NCBI GenBank assembly: GCA_964575455.1
Contig: CAZNRX010000006.1
Location: 1 to 64,000 of the forward strand
Length of the DNA stretch: 64,000 nucleotides
Direction of reading: 5' to 3'
Origin: SKLM01 sp964575455
GTDB taxonomy: Bacteria; Chloroflexota; Anaerolineae; B4-G1
Below, piece by piece: positions 24,636 to 33,810 of the stretch. Made by a program: the position numbers and the translations under genes. The notes below the pieces were generated by a model. The model was not told the DNA's origin. It saw only the letters and a list, made by a program, of their open reading frames with translations, and did not search any database. Every line of letters starts with the position of its first letter. Positions within the stretch are counted from its first letter, which is position 1.

Positions 24636-26236
24636 ATACGCTCCTTCGAGCCTGATGCCATGCTCTCAACCGTCAGACCGTATTCTACCGCATCGGCCAG
24701 GGCCAGCCAACTCGCCTCGATGATGTTGGCGGATGCACCAACCGTGGTCCAGCGGCTGGTCTCGTTCTGCATGTCGATCAGCACCCGCGTCGTCGCTGCC
24801 GTTCCCTGGTCGCCGTCGAGGATGTGCACTTTGTAGTCGGCCAGGTCAAAATCGGCCAGATGAGGATACGTCGGCACCAGCGCCTTGCGCAGCGCACCGT
24901 CAAGCGCGTTGACGGGCCCGTTCCCCTCGGCCACCATGTGGAACACCTCGTCTCGCACGCGGACCTTGATGGTCGCTTCGGCGAAGAGACCACGCCCTTC
25001 ACGATGCTCGACCACGACCATAAAGTCAATCATCTCGAATGGCGGCCGGTAGGCCGGGCTAGCCCGATGCAGCAGCATCGCCACGGACCCCTCGGCGCCC
25101 TCGAAGCTGAACCCACGATGCTCCAACTGCTTGATGCGACTCAGCACACCCGGCAGGTCCTCTAACCTGTCGTGAGGGATGCCAAGCTCCTCAGCCTTGC
25201 TGCGCAGATTGCCGCGACCGGAGAGCTCCGAGACGAGCACGCGCGACCTGTTGCCCACCAACGCCGGGTCGATGTGCTGATAGCTCTGCGAGTTCCGCCG
25301 CATAGCCGAAACGTGGATGCCTCCCTTGTGCGCAAAAGCGCTCCGCCCCACGAAGGCCGCCTCCCGCCGTGACGTCTGGTTGGCGATTGAGGCCACCGCG
25401 CGCGCCGTGCGCGTCAGGTGCCGCAGACCATCGCCACCCAGGGCGCTGGCATCCAGGCCCATCTTCAACGTCAGGTTAGGCATCAGGGAGCAGAGGTTGG
25501 CGTTGCCGCAACGTTCCCCGTACCCGTTCATCGTGCCCTGGACGTGCGTGACGCCCGCACGGACCGCCGCCAAGCTGTTGGCCACCGCCAGGCCCCCATC
25601 GTCATGGGCGTGAATGCCCAGCGGGATCCTCGGGAAGGCGGCCCTCACCTCCTGCGTGATCCTCTGGATCTCCCAGGGCATCGAGCCGCCGTTCGTGTCA
25701 CACAACACCAGGGCGTCCGCGCCCCCCTCCAAGGCCGCGCGCAGCGTGTCCAGCGTATAGCCGGCATCGGCCTTGTAACCATCGAAAAGGTGTTCCGCAT
25801 CGTAGATCACCTCGCGAGCTTGCCTTTTGACGTGGGCCACGCTCTCCTGAATGATGCGCAGGTTCTGCCCAGGCGTCGCACGCAACACGTCCTTCACGTG
25901 GAGCATCCAGCTCTTGCCCACGATAGTCACTACCGGCGTGTCTGCCTCCAGCAACGCGCGGATATTCGCGTCCTCCTCGGGCCTGTTCCCCACCCGGCAG
26001 GTGCTGCCAAAGGCCGCGACCCGGACCTGCTGCAGGTCCAGGTCCTTAACGCGCCGGAAGTATTCGACAGCCTTGGGATTCGAGCCTGGCCATCCGCCCT
26101 CGACGTAGTGCACGCCGAGGCGGTCGAGCAGCTTCGTGATCCTCAACTTGTCGTCCACCGACAGGGAGATGCCTTCCCCCTGTGCCCCGTCTCGTAACGT
26201 CGTGTCGTAGATTGCTACGTGTGGTTCCCCCAACAT
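24617..26236 (-). CDS. cimA: Citramalate synthase
   Basis: Condenses pyruvate with acetyl-CoA to (R)-citramalate, giving threonine-independent 2-oxobutyrate for isoleucine. 539 residues: TIM-barrel DRE-TIM domain with YDTTLRDGAQGEGISLS, the CimA-typical YVEGGWPGSNPKAVEYF (LeuA has a different segment), IHAHDDGGLAVANS, and NGYGERCGNANL, followed by a LeuA-dimer allosteric domain (about 400-530). ATG 26236 chosen over 26275 because AGGAGA lies just upstream. No ilvA is present in the window, which agrees with this route. Confidence 0.94.
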   Translation of the reverse strand: MLGEPHVAIYDTTLRDGAQGEGISLSVDDKLRITKLLDRLGVHYVEGGWPGSNPKAVEYFRRVKDLDLQQVRVAAFGSTCRVGNRPEEDANIRALLEADTPVVTIVGKSWMLHVKDVLRATPGQNLRIIQESVAHVKRQAREVIYDAEHLFDGYKADAGYTLDTLRAALEGGADALVLCDTNGGSMPWEIQRITQEVRAAFPRIPLGIHAHDDGGLAVANSLAAVRAGVTHVQGTMNGYGERCGNANLCSLMPNLTLKMGLDASALGGDGLRHLTRTARAVASIANQTSRREAAFVGRSAFAHKGGIHVSAMRRNSQSYQHIDPALVGNRSRVLVSELSGRGNLRSKAEELGIPHDRLEDLPGVLSRIKQLEHRGFSFEGAEGSVAMLLHRASPAYRPPFEMIDFMVVVEHREGRGLFAEATIKVRVRDEVFHMVAEGNGPVNALDGALRKALVPTYPHLADFDLADYKVHILDGDQGTAATTRVLIDMQNETSRWTTVGASANIIEASWLALADAVEYGLTVESMASGSKERIWTPKS

Positions 26237-26290
26237 CTTCTCCTGTTCCTTTCGGCAAGGGGAGCGTGTCACCACGCTGCGCCCTACACC

Positions 26291-26866
26291 TCAGCTAGTC
26301 CGCCTCCTCGTGTACTCCACCAATCCCCCGGCGGCGATGATGTCCATAATGAAGCTGGGGAACGGCGACGTCTGATACGTGCGACCCGTGTCGAGGTTGG
26401 CAATCTTGCCGGCGCGCAGATCGATACGGAGTCGATCGCCCGCCCTGGTTCCCTCCACGGCGTCGGGACACGCGAGGATGGGCAAGCCGATGTTGATGGC
26501 GTTGCGGTAGAAGATGCGTGCGAAGCTCTTGGCGATGACGCAGGAGACACCGGCGCCCTTGATGGCGAGGGGCGCGTGCTCTCGCGATGACCCGCAGCCG
26601 AAGTTCTCCCCGGCGACGATCACGAGCGAGGTATCGCCCTCCGACGCAGACCGGCGGATCGCGGATCCGCCGGGAGCGGGTGGAGGGGAGACAGCACCCG
26701 CCGAGGCGTCACCCCTCGACGCTGCCATGCTGGCGAAGGCGGGGTCGACGCCCTCCATGCAGTGAAGCGCGAGCTCCTTCTCCGTCGAGACGTTCAAGCA
26801 GCGCGCCGGGATGATGGCATCGGTGTCGATGTGATCACCGCAGGTCCAGACACTCCCTTCAATCAC
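26291..26866 (-). CDS. leuD: 3-isopropylmalate dehydratase small subunit, archaeal type, with insertion
   Basis: Swivel-domain subunit of isopropylmalate isomerase. About 191 residues from GTG 26866, which follows AGGAGG by five bases; a TTG at 26884 is in frame. Family motifs: HIDTDAIIPARCL, AGENFGCGSSREHAP and SFARIFYRNAINIGLP. Between them lies a roughly 25-residue Ala/Ser/Pro/Gly/Arg insertion (about residues 50-76) not expected in this family (usual length about 165). It is encoded by a palindromic repeat (26653-26680). Since everything downstream stays in frame, the protein is probably functional with an extra loop. Confidence 0.93.
   Translation of the reverse strand: MIEGSVWTCGDHIDTDAIIPARCLNVSTEKELALHCMEGVDPAFASMAASRGDASAGAVSPPPAPGGSAIRRSASEGDTSLVIVAGENFGCGSSREHAPLAIKGAGVSCVIAKSFARIFYRNAINIGLPILACPDAVEGTRAGDRLRIDLRAGKIANLDTGRTYQTSPFPSFIMDIIAAGGLVEYTRRRTS
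26653..26680. repeat. Palindromic element inserted within leuD
   Basis: GGCGGAT...ATCCGCC inverted repeat followed by GGGAGCGGG. It shares its arms and tail with 34415-34463 (reverse complement) and its last 14 bases with 22424-22437 in ilvD. It corresponds to the extra loop of LeuD. Confidence 0.65.
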
Positions 26867-26945
26867 CGTAGCCTCCTCTATCAACGATCTGGCCTTTGCG
26901 AGCCGCGCAAGGGACAGCGTAAGGCGTATTGCGTAAGGCGTGATG

Positions 26946-28274
26946 TTAGAGCTTGTCTGGATGGGCGATGCGGCCCGCTACGGCGCTCGCCGCGGCGACT
27001 GGTGGTCCCGCCAGGTAGACCTCGCTCGTCGGATCGCCCATCCGGCCCTGGAAGTTGCGGTTGGTCGTGCTCATAGCCCGCTCGCCGGCCGCCAGGACGC
27101 CCATGTGTCCCCCGAGACACGGACCGCATGTGGGAGTGCTGACGACAGCGCCGGCCTTGATGAAGGCCTCAATCAGCCCCTCACGCAGCGCATCCAGGTA
27201 GATCCGCTGCGTCCCGGGGATGACGATGCAGCGCACGTGCCGATGAACCCGCTTCCCCCGCAAGACCTGGGCGGCGATGCGCAGGTCCTCCAACCGCCCG
27301 TTTGTGCAGGAACCGATGACCACCTGATCGATCTCGACATCCCCCGCCCCGCTCACCGGTCGCACGTTCTCCGGCAGGTGCGGGAAGGCAACCACCGGCT
27401 CAAGGTCGGTGACGTCGACGTCGATGACCCTCTCGTATCTGGCGTCGGGGTCCGCGTCGAACGCAGTGTAGGCCCGTGAGACGCGAGCGTCCACGTAGGC
27501 GCGGGTGGTCTCGTCGACGGCGAAGAGCCCCGCCTTGCCGCCAGCCTCAATCGCCATGTTGGCCATGGTGAACCGTCCGGGCATCGAGAGCTGATCGACC
27601 GCCGGGCCTCCAAACTCCAGCGCCCTGTAGCGCGCCCCACTGACGCCGATGTGGCCGATGGTATGCAGAATCAGGTCCTTGCCGCCGACCCAAGGCTGCA
27701 GCTCGCCGCGGTACACGACGCGGATCGTCTCCGGCACGCGAAGCCAGACACGGCCCGTGGCCATGGCAACGCCAATATCGGTGGAGCCCATGCCGGTGGC
27801 AAAGGCACCCAGAGCCCCGTAGGTGCAAGTGTGAGAATCGGCCCCCACGACGAGCTCGCCCGGCGCCAACAGGCCCTGCTCCGGCAGGAGGACGTGCTCA
27901 ATCCCCACTCGTCCCACGTCGAAGTGGTGAGCCAGACCCTGGGCCTCGGCGAATTCTCGCAGGAGACGGCACTGCTCCGCCGACTTGACGTCCTTGTTGG
28001 GCGTGAAATGGTCGGCTACCAACACGACCCGCTCGGCATCGAACACGCGGCCCGAGAAGGCCGTCTCGCCAGCCCCAGCGCTCAGCGACTCGAACTCGCG
28101 AATGGCGATGGGCCCGGTGATGTCGTTGGCAAGCACGAGGTCCACGCCGACCTCCACGAGATCTCCGGGCCGTACGTCGCGGCCGTTCGGCGCAGGGTGT
28201 CCGTCACCATCGACTGGGCCGCTGTCGCTATCAAGATGGGCAGCGATGATCTTCTCGGCGATCGTAAGGCCCAT
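26946..28274 (-). CDS. leuC: 3-isopropylmalate dehydratase large subunit, archaeal type
   Basis: 4Fe-4S hydro-lyase subunit that partners LeuD. 442 residues from the ATG at 28274 (MGLTIAEKIIAAHL). Fe-S ligands lie in GSCTNGRLEDL and CGPCLGGH; GADSHTCTYGALGAFATG is also present. An extra acidic/Gly stretch (DSDSGPVDGDGHPAPNGRD) interrupts the N-terminus near residues 17-35. The start has no good ribosome binding site of its own but lies two bases after the stop of a 79-codon ORF, suggesting translational coupling. Confidence 0.95.
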   Translation of the reverse strand: MGLTIAEKIIAAHLDSDSGPVDGDGHPAPNGRDVRPGDLVEVGVDLVLANDITGPIAIREFESLSAGAGETAFSGRVFDAERVVLVADHFTPNKDVKSAEQCRLLREFAEAQGLAHHFDVGRVGIEHVLLPEQGLLAPGELVVGADSHTCTYGALGAFATGMGSTDIGVAMATGRVWLRVPETIRVVYRGELQPWVGGKDLILHTIGHIGVSGARYRALEFGGPAVDQLSMPGRFTMANMAIEAGGKAGLFAVDETTRAYVDARVSRAYTAFDADPDARYERVIDVDVTDLEPVVAFPHLPENVRPVSGAGDVEIDQVVIGSCTNGRLEDLRIAAQVLRGKRVHRHVRCIVIPGTQRIYLDALREGLIEAFIKAGAVVSTPTCGPCLGGHMGVLAAGERAMSTTNRNFQGRMGDPTSEVYLAGPPVAAASAVAGRIAHPDKL

Positions 28275-28276
28275 GC

Positions 28277-28516
28277 TCAGTCCGTCGGCCTCTTGGCGCC
28301 CCATCCACGGCGCCCAACCCCCAGCCCTCCACTGCACCACTTGGCCGACCAGCCACGAGGCTCGGCGAACGCTCGGCCGCGGGGCTCTGAAACCGTTGGG
28401 CGACGCCGCCCTGCAGCCAGACTATGGCCACACCACTTTGCGGACCAACTGCGCGGCTCCGCGAACTTCCCCACATTGCGATCAGGCCGCTGAGCTTCCG
28501 AGACTTGACTACTCAT
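28277..28516 (-). CDS. 79-residue ORF coupled to leuC
   Basis: ATG with an excellent GGAGGG ribosome binding site four bases upstream; the stop lies two bases before the leuC start. Unknown family. The product is Trp/Arg/Gly-rich and contains an internal repeat: FAEPRSWSAKWC near residue 18 and FAEPRGWSAKWC near residue 50. At DNA level this is an imperfect direct repeat of about 40 bases (near 28337-28377 and 28430-28470). It may be a real small protein, a translated repeat, or a device that delivers ribosomes to leuC. It fills most of the leuA-leuC gap; nothing else is recognised in 28517-28641. Confidence 0.55.
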   Translation of the reverse strand: MSSQVSEAQRPDRNVGKFAEPRSWSAKWCGHSLAAGRRRPTVSEPRGRAFAEPRGWSAKWCSGGLGVGRRGWGAKRPTD

Positions 28517-28641
28517 TCTTCCCTCCAGGAAATCTTAAAGACTGCTCCAAAACGTATGGGCCAAGACGTGCTCGCCCCGGCCTCACCATCCATCCCTTGA
28601 CAGGCCCCTCGACAACAGACTCAGGGCCGGCCCAGGAACGG

Positions 28642-30234
28642 TCACTGAGAGGCAGCTGTCGCCTCCCGCTGGCTATCCTTCCTCGCTGCGATCAGTCGAT
28701 TAAGCGCGAACATATACGCCTTCGCGCTGGCGGCGATGATGTCGGTGTCGGCGCCGTGACCGCTGAAGATCTGACGCTTGTCGCCGTTCACCGGCTCCTC
28801 AGCCTGAATGCGGATGGTGACCCGTCCGACGGCGTCGATCCCCTCGGTCACCGCCTGGATCGAGAACTCAATCAGTTCATTCGGCTCACCGATGACGCGG
28901 TTGATGGCGCGATAGACGGCGTCCACCGGCCCCGTGCCGTGATCGGCATCGCAGACGATGGACCCATCGGGTCGACGCACCTGCACGGTCGCCGTTGGAA
29001 TGCTGTGATCACCGCAGCTCACCTGGATCTGCTCCAGATGATAGGCCTCGTCGAAGAACATCTGCGCCTCGTCAGCGACAATGGCCTCCAGATCGCGAGT
29101 GTCGACCGTCTTCTTCTTGTCGGCCACCGTCAGGAAGCGCTGATAGACCTTCTCGAACTGCTCCTCGTTGAGCGCATAGCCCAGCTCAGCCAGCCGGTGT
29201 CGCAGGCTGTGCCGACCGGACCGAGCCGAGAGGACGATGACCGACTCGGGCGCCCCCACGTCCCGAGGGTTGATGATCTCGTAGGTCGTCCGCTCCTTGA
29301 GAACGCCGTCCTGATGGATGCCTGACGAGTGGGCGAAAGCGTTGGCCCCGACGATCGCCTTGTTAGGCTGGACGGGGATGCCCGTCAGCTGGCTCACCAT
29401 CCTGCTCACGGGATAGATACGCCGCGCGTCGATGCCAGTATCAAGCCCAAATAGGTCGCTGCGGGTCCTGAGCGCCATCACGACCTCCTCCATGGACGTG
29501 TTACCCGCCCGCTCACCGATGCCGTTGACCGTGACCTCCACCTGGCGGGCACCGTTCCGAACGCCGGCCAGCGTGTTCGCCGTCGCCATCCCCAGATCGT
29601 TGTGGCAGTGGACAGAGATGACGGCCTGATCGCTGTTGGGCACGTTGTCGACGATGCCCTGAATCAGCGCCCCGAACTCCTCCGGAGAGGTGTAGCCCGT
29701 GGTGTCTGGGATGTTGATCACGGTCGCACCGGCAGCGATGACGGCCTCCAGGACCCGGTAGAGGTAGGCCGGGTCGGCCCGCCCCGCGTCCTCGGTGTAA
29801 TACTGCACGTCCCCCACGAAGCGCCGGGCGTATCTGACGGCGTCCACGCCCATCTCCAGCGCGCCCTGCCGGGTGGTGCGCAGCTTGTGCCTGACATGCA
29901 CGTCGGAGACGCCCAGGCCCGTGTGGATCCGCGGGCAGGCAGCGCCCTGGAGCGCTTCGACGGCGACGTCTATGTCCGTGCGGTTGGCCCGCGTCAGCCC
30001 GCAGATGACACAGTCCCGGATCTCCTGCGAGATGCGCTGCACGGCCTGGAAGTCGCCTGGCGAGGAGACAGGGAACCCCGCCTCAATCACGTCCACGCCC
30101 ATAGCCTCCAGCGCCCGGGCGATCTCCACCTTCTCGTCGACGTTGAGCGCAGCGCCGGGCGACTGCTCGCCATCCCGCAGCGTGGTATCGAAGACGTGCA
30201 CCTTGCCTGGTATGCCAACCTCGCTTTCGTCCAT
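28642..30234 (-). CDS. leuA: 2-isopropylmalate synthase
   Basis: First committed step of leucine synthesis: acetyl-CoA plus 2-oxoisovalerate. 530 residues: DRE-TIM barrel with FDTTLRDGEQSPGAALN, the LeuA-type VIEAGFPVSSPGDFQAV, ISVHCHNDLGMATANT and NGIGERAGNTS, then the LeuA dimer regulatory domain (about 395-520), which mediates leucine feedback in the family. GGGGAGG precedes the ATG. Third enzyme block of the operon, after ilvBNC. Confidence 0.97.
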   Translation of the reverse strand: MDESEVGIPGKVHVFDTTLRDGEQSPGAALNVDEKVEIARALEAMGVDVIEAGFPVSSPGDFQAVQRISQEIRDCVICGLTRANRTDIDVAVEALQGAACPRIHTGLGVSDVHVRHKLRTTRQGALEMGVDAVRYARRFVGDVQYYTEDAGRADPAYLYRVLEAVIAAGATVINIPDTTGYTSPEEFGALIQGIVDNVPNSDQAVISVHCHNDLGMATANTLAGVRNGARQVEVTVNGIGERAGNTSMEEVVMALRTRSDLFGLDTGIDARRIYPVSRMVSQLTGIPVQPNKAIVGANAFAHSSGIHQDGVLKERTTYEIINPRDVGAPESVIVLSARSGRHSLRHRLAELGYALNEEQFEKVYQRFLTVADKKKTVDTRDLEAIVADEAQMFFDEAYHLEQIQVSCGDHSIPTATVQVRRPDGSIVCDADHGTGPVDAVYRAINRVIGEPNELIEFSIQAVTEGIDAVGRVTIRIQAEEPVNGDKRQIFSGHGADTDIIAASAKAYMFALNRLIAARKDSQREATAASQ

Positions 30235-30268
30235 ACGCCTCCCCTCTCTTCCCGTCGATCAACGCCCG

Positions 30269-31321
30269 CTAGCTCCAGTTCTTTGGCCGCAGCGATCGCA
30301 CCGCCGCGCCGGCCTGCCACATCTCCGACTCTCGCATCTCCTGGAGCTCCTCCTCCAGCCGCTCCTTGTAGTCAGGAGCGCTGTTGGCCTCAAGCACGAC
30401 GCGGGTCTCCTCGCCAGAGACGACGCTCTTGTAGAGCTCATCGAAGACCGGCTCGACGGCCTCGCGGAACCGATGCCGCCAGTCGAGGGCACCCCGCTGC
30501 GCCGTGGCGCTGCAGTTGGCGTACATCCAGTTCATGCCGTTCTCGCCGACCAGCCGGATCAGGCTCTGCGTCAGCTCCTCGACCGTCTCATTGAAGGCCT
30601 CGCTGGGCGTATGACCGTGCTCGCGAAGTGCGTTGTACTGCGCCTCCATCAAGCCCGCCAGGGCTCCCATCAGGACGCCCCTCTCCCCCGTGAGATCGCT
30701 GTAGACCTCCTTCTTGAACGTGGTGGGGAAGAGATAGCCAGAGCCGATGGCCACCCCCACCGCCAGCGCCCGTTCCTCGGCCCGTCCGGTGTAGTCCTGA
30801 TGGACGGCGTAGCTGGCGTTGATACCGCTCCCAGCCAGGAAGTTCCTCCGCACGCTGGTCCCCGAGCCCTTCGGCGCCACCAGAATCACGTCGACGTCGT
30901 GCGGCGGCACGACCCCCGTCTGGTCGCTGTAGGTGATGGCGAACCCGTGGGAGAAGTAGAGCGCATCCCCCTCGCTGACGTGCGGCGCGATGGTCGGCCA
31001 GAGTGCCACCTGGCCCGCATCGGAGACCAGAAGCTGCACGATGGTCGCCCGCTCCACAGCCTCCTCCCAGCGAAGGAGCGTCTCGCCAGGCACCCACCCG
31101 TCATCCTGTGCCTTGTTCCAGGAACGGGGTCGCTCCGGCGAGCCACCGACGATGACGTGCACCCCGTTCTCCTGCATGTTCAGCGCCTGCGCCGGCCCCT
31201 GTACACCATATCCAAGCACAGCGACCACCTCGTCGCTGAGCACCTGACGCGCCCTCTCCAGCGGGAACTCCTCCCGTGTGACGACGTCCTCCACCACCCC
31301 TCCGAAATCGATCTTTGCCAC
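30269..31321 (-). CDS. ilvC: Ketol-acid reductoisomerase, yeast/Bacteroidetes-like type
   Basis: NADPH-dependent isomeroreductase of Val/Ile synthesis. About 350 residues from GTG 31321, which follows AGAGGAGG by five bases; an ATG at 31342 is less well placed. Rossmann motif GYGVQGPAQALN. From there the sequence follows the fungal Ilv5/Bacteroidetes version (DGWVPGETLL, LLSDAGQ-like LLVSDAGQ, TLYFSHGF-like ALYFSHGF, ILVAPKGSGTSVRR, SDLTGERGVLMG, SEAFNETVEELTQSL) rather than the usual bacterial class I sequence. It lies between ilvN and leuA in the operon. Confidence 0.95.
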   Translation of the reverse strand: MAKIDFGGVVEDVVTREEFPLERARQVLSDEVVAVLGYGVQGPAQALNMQENGVHVIVGGSPERPRSWNKAQDDGWVPGETLLRWEEAVERATIVQLLVSDAGQVALWPTIAPHVSEGDALYFSHGFAITYSDQTGVVPPHDVDVILVAPKGSGTSVRRNFLAGSGINASYAVHQDYTGRAEERALAVGVAIGSGYLFPTTFKKEVYSDLTGERGVLMGALAGLMEAQYNALREHGHTPSEAFNETVEELTQSLIRLVGENGMNWMYANCSATAQRGALDWRHRFREAVEPVFDELYKSVVSGEETRVVLEANSAPDYKERLEEELQEMRESEMWQAGAAVRSLRPKNWS

Positions 31322-31380
31322 TGTTGCCTCCTCTAACCTCATCCCAGGAACGCGAAGCGATCACGCCTCACCGCTCCACC

Positions 31381-31878
31381 CTAACTGCCTGGCTCCTCGC
31401 CGTTCTTGCCGCGGACCATGGCCACCCGCCCCGTGCGCACCATCTCCTCCACACCGAAGAGCGTGAGGATTTCACAGAGCCCGTCGATCTTGTCCTCCGT
31501 GCCCGTCACCTCGACGGTGAGCGTTTCCAGGCCCAGGTCCACCACTCGGGCACGGAAGGTCTCGACGATCTGCATCACCTCCGAGCGCTGACCGTTGCTG
31601 GCCCGCACCTTGATCAAGGCCAGATCGCGCATCACCGCCGGCTGCCCCGTCACGTCCTCCACCCTGATCACGTTGACCAGCTTGTAGAGATTCTGCACCA
31701 CCTTCTGGGTGTCGGTGCGCTCCCCGTCGACGACGATCGTCATCCGTGACACGCCCGGTTCCTCCGTGTGGCCGACGGTCAGGCTCTCAATGTTGAAGGC
31801 TCGCCGCCGGAAGAGACTGGCGACCCGATTCAACACGCCCGGCTTGTCCTCGACCCACGCAACTAACGTTCGATCCAT
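31381..31878 (-). CDS. ilvN: Acetolactate synthase small (regulatory) subunit
   Basis: ACT-domain regulatory subunit that confers valine feedback on IlvB. 165 residues: ACT domain at about 3-75 (TLVAWVEDKPGVLNRVASLFRRR, NIESLTVGHTEEPGVSRMT) and the C-terminal ALS_ss_C domain (ALIKVRA through ILTLFGVEEMVRTGRVAM). AGGAGG is seven bases before the ATG. Second gene of the operon. Confidence 0.96.
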   Translation of the reverse strand: MDRTLVAWVEDKPGVLNRVASLFRRRAFNIESLTVGHTEEPGVSRMTIVVDGERTDTQKVVQNLYKLVNVIRVEDVTGQPAVMRDLALIKVRASNGQRSEVMQIVETFRARVVDLGLETLTVEVTGTEDKIDGLCEILTLFGVEEMVRTGRVAMVRGKNGEEPGS

Positions 31879-31929
31879 TGTACTCCTCCTTCTGTACGCG
31901 AAAGCCTGGAAACTGTTCAGATGCGAGAG

Positions 31930-33630
31930 CTAGCGAACCGCCGCTGGCCGCCGAATCATCTCGTGCAGCGCCGCCCCGGCGGGCACCATGGGATAGACGT
32001 TTCCCTCCTCGCCCTCCTGGGCCACCTGAAACTCGATTAGGGCCGGCCCGGCGTGCGCCCGGGCCTCCGCCACCGCGCCCCTGGCCTCGTCCGGCCCGCT
32101 CACGCGCCACGCCCGAACGCCATAGGCCGCGGCCAGCTTGACGAAATCCGGATTGAGCAGACGCGTCGATTCGTACCGCTCATCGTAGAAGAGCTCCTGC
32201 CACTGACGCACCATGCCCAGATAGCCGTTGTTGCACAGCGCGATGCGGATGGGCAGCTGCTCCTGAACGGCGGTAGCCAGTTCGTGCAACGTCATCTGGA
32301 AGCCGCCATCGCCCACGACAGCCCAAACCTCGCTGTCGGGCTGCGCCACCTGCGCGCCGATGGCCGCCGGCAGGCCGAAGCCCATCGTCCCCAGGCCGCC
32401 GGAGGTGACCAGGGTGTGGGGGGCGTCCAGGGGGTAGTACTGCGCAGCCCACATCTGATGCTGCCCCACGTCCGTGACCAGGACGGCCTCCCCCCCCGTC
32501 TCCTCGTAGATGGCATCGATCACTTGAGGAGCCAGCAGACGCCCATTCTCCGGGCGGTTCAAGACGTCGCGGATCGCCGTGTCGCCCCGCCACCTCTCGA
32601 TCCGCTCGATCCAGGCCGGGCGCTCGACAGGGTCGACCAAGGGCAGCATCTGATGCAGCACCTGCCGGAGGTCCCCCTGGATAGCCACATCCACCGGAAC
32701 GATCTTGTTCAACTCGGCGGCGTCGAGGTCGACGTGGACCTTTCGAGCACGGGGCGCATACGTCTCCAGCGTCCCGGTCACGCGATCGTCGAAGCGCATC
32801 CCTAACGCCAGAAGCAGGTCCGCCTCCTGAATCGCGCGATTGACAAAGGCCTCGCCGTGCATGCCCATCATCCCCAACGTCAGTGGGTGCGACTCGGGGA
32901 AGCCCCCCTTTCCCAACAGCGTGAGTGCGACGGGGGTCTCGGTCCTCTCGACGAAGTCCCTCAACACGTCCATCGCCCCCGACATCAACACGCCGTGGCC
33001 AGCCAGGATGACAGGGCGCTCCGCCTGGTTGATCAGGTCAGCGGCGCGCTGAACCAGCTCCGACTCGCCTCTTCCCTTGGGCCGATAGCCCGGCAACTCC
33101 AGGCCCTCATCGGGCGGGTTGAAGTCTGTCTCCGCCTGTTGGACGTCCTTGGGCAGATCGATCAGAACCGGACCCGGCCGGCCGCTGCGGGCGACGTAGA
33201 AGGCCTCGTGGATCACGCTGGCCAGCTCCCCCACGTCGGTGATCAGGTAGTTATGCTTGGTGATGGGCAGCGTGACGCCGGTGATGTCCGTCTCCTGGAA
33301 GGCATCCGAGCCAATCAGGGACGTGGCAACCTGGCCGGTGATGCAAACCATCGGCGTGGAATCGATCATGGCTGTGGCAATGCCGGTGACCAGATTCGTG
33401 GCCCCGGGGCCAGAGGTAGCCATGGCGACGCCCACCCTGCCGGAGACGCGCGCATAGCCATCTGCAGCGTGACCGGCAGCCTGCTCGTGCCGCATCAGCA
33501 CGTGGCGCACGCCATACTCCTGGCGGGGATGATAGGTGTGCATGATTGCACCACCGGGGATGCCGAAAACGACATCGACACCCTCGCGCTTCAACATCTC
33601 CCAGACGATCTCCGCTCCTGTCCTTCTCAT
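31930..33630 (-). CDS. ilvB: Acetolactate synthase large subunit
   Basis: ThDP-dependent carboligase making acetolactate or acetohydroxybutyrate. 566 residues from the ATG at 33630, which has AGGAGGG three bases upstream (a start at 33738 would fall inside the leader). N-terminal Pyr domain with the catalytic Glu in MRHEQAAGHAADGYAR, central FAD-type domain, and the C-terminal ThDP motif GDGGFQMTLHELATAVQ...NNGYLGMVRQWQ. First structural gene of the operon, preceded by two leader-peptide/terminator modules. Confidence 0.97.
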   Translation of the reverse strand: MRRTGAEIVWEMLKREGVDVVFGIPGGAIMHTYHPRQEYGVRHVLMRHEQAAGHAADGYARVSGRVGVAMATSGPGATNLVTGIATAMIDSTPMVCITGQVATSLIGSDAFQETDITGVTLPITKHNYLITDVGELASVIHEAFYVARSGRPGPVLIDLPKDVQQAETDFNPPDEGLELPGYRPKGRGESELVQRAADLINQAERPVILAGHGVLMSGAMDVLRDFVERTETPVALTLLGKGGFPESHPLTLGMMGMHGEAFVNRAIQEADLLLALGMRFDDRVTGTLETYAPRARKVHVDLDAAELNKIVPVDVAIQGDLRQVLHQMLPLVDPVERPAWIERIERWRGDTAIRDVLNRPENGRLLAPQVIDAIYEETGGEAVLVTDVGQHQMWAAQYYPLDAPHTLVTSGGLGTMGFGLPAAIGAQVAQPDSEVWAVVGDGGFQMTLHELATAVQEQLPIRIALCNNGYLGMVRQWQELFYDERYESTRLLNPDFVKLAAAYGVRAWRVSGPDEARGAVAEARAHAGPALIEFQVAQEGEEGNVYPMVPAGAALHEMIRRPAAVR

Positions 33631-33755
33631 CTTCCCTCCTCTGCGTTCTTGATAGCCAATAGCAACCTCGTCACTCTCATCAAGCGCTTGATCAACCGCC
33701 CGACTGCTGCGCGATCGCCAGCCTGGACGACTCACCACAACCGAAAACAGGTAAC

Positions 33756-33779
33756 AAAAAAGCCGCCCGATTGGGCGGC
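33756..33779 (-). terminator. Attenuator terminator 2 of the ilv leader
   Basis: On the minus strand a 7-bp stem GCCGCCC/GGGCGGC with loop AATC, followed by TTTTTTG, 125 bases before ilvB. A segment just upstream (33822-33831, minus-sense ATTGGGGGGC) can pair with the left arm plus loop GCCGCCCAAT at 9 of 10 positions, forming a competing antiterminator. Confidence 0.85.
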
Positions 33780-33810
33780 TTTCTTATGAACTCTGCGGCT
33801 TACCTACGAC

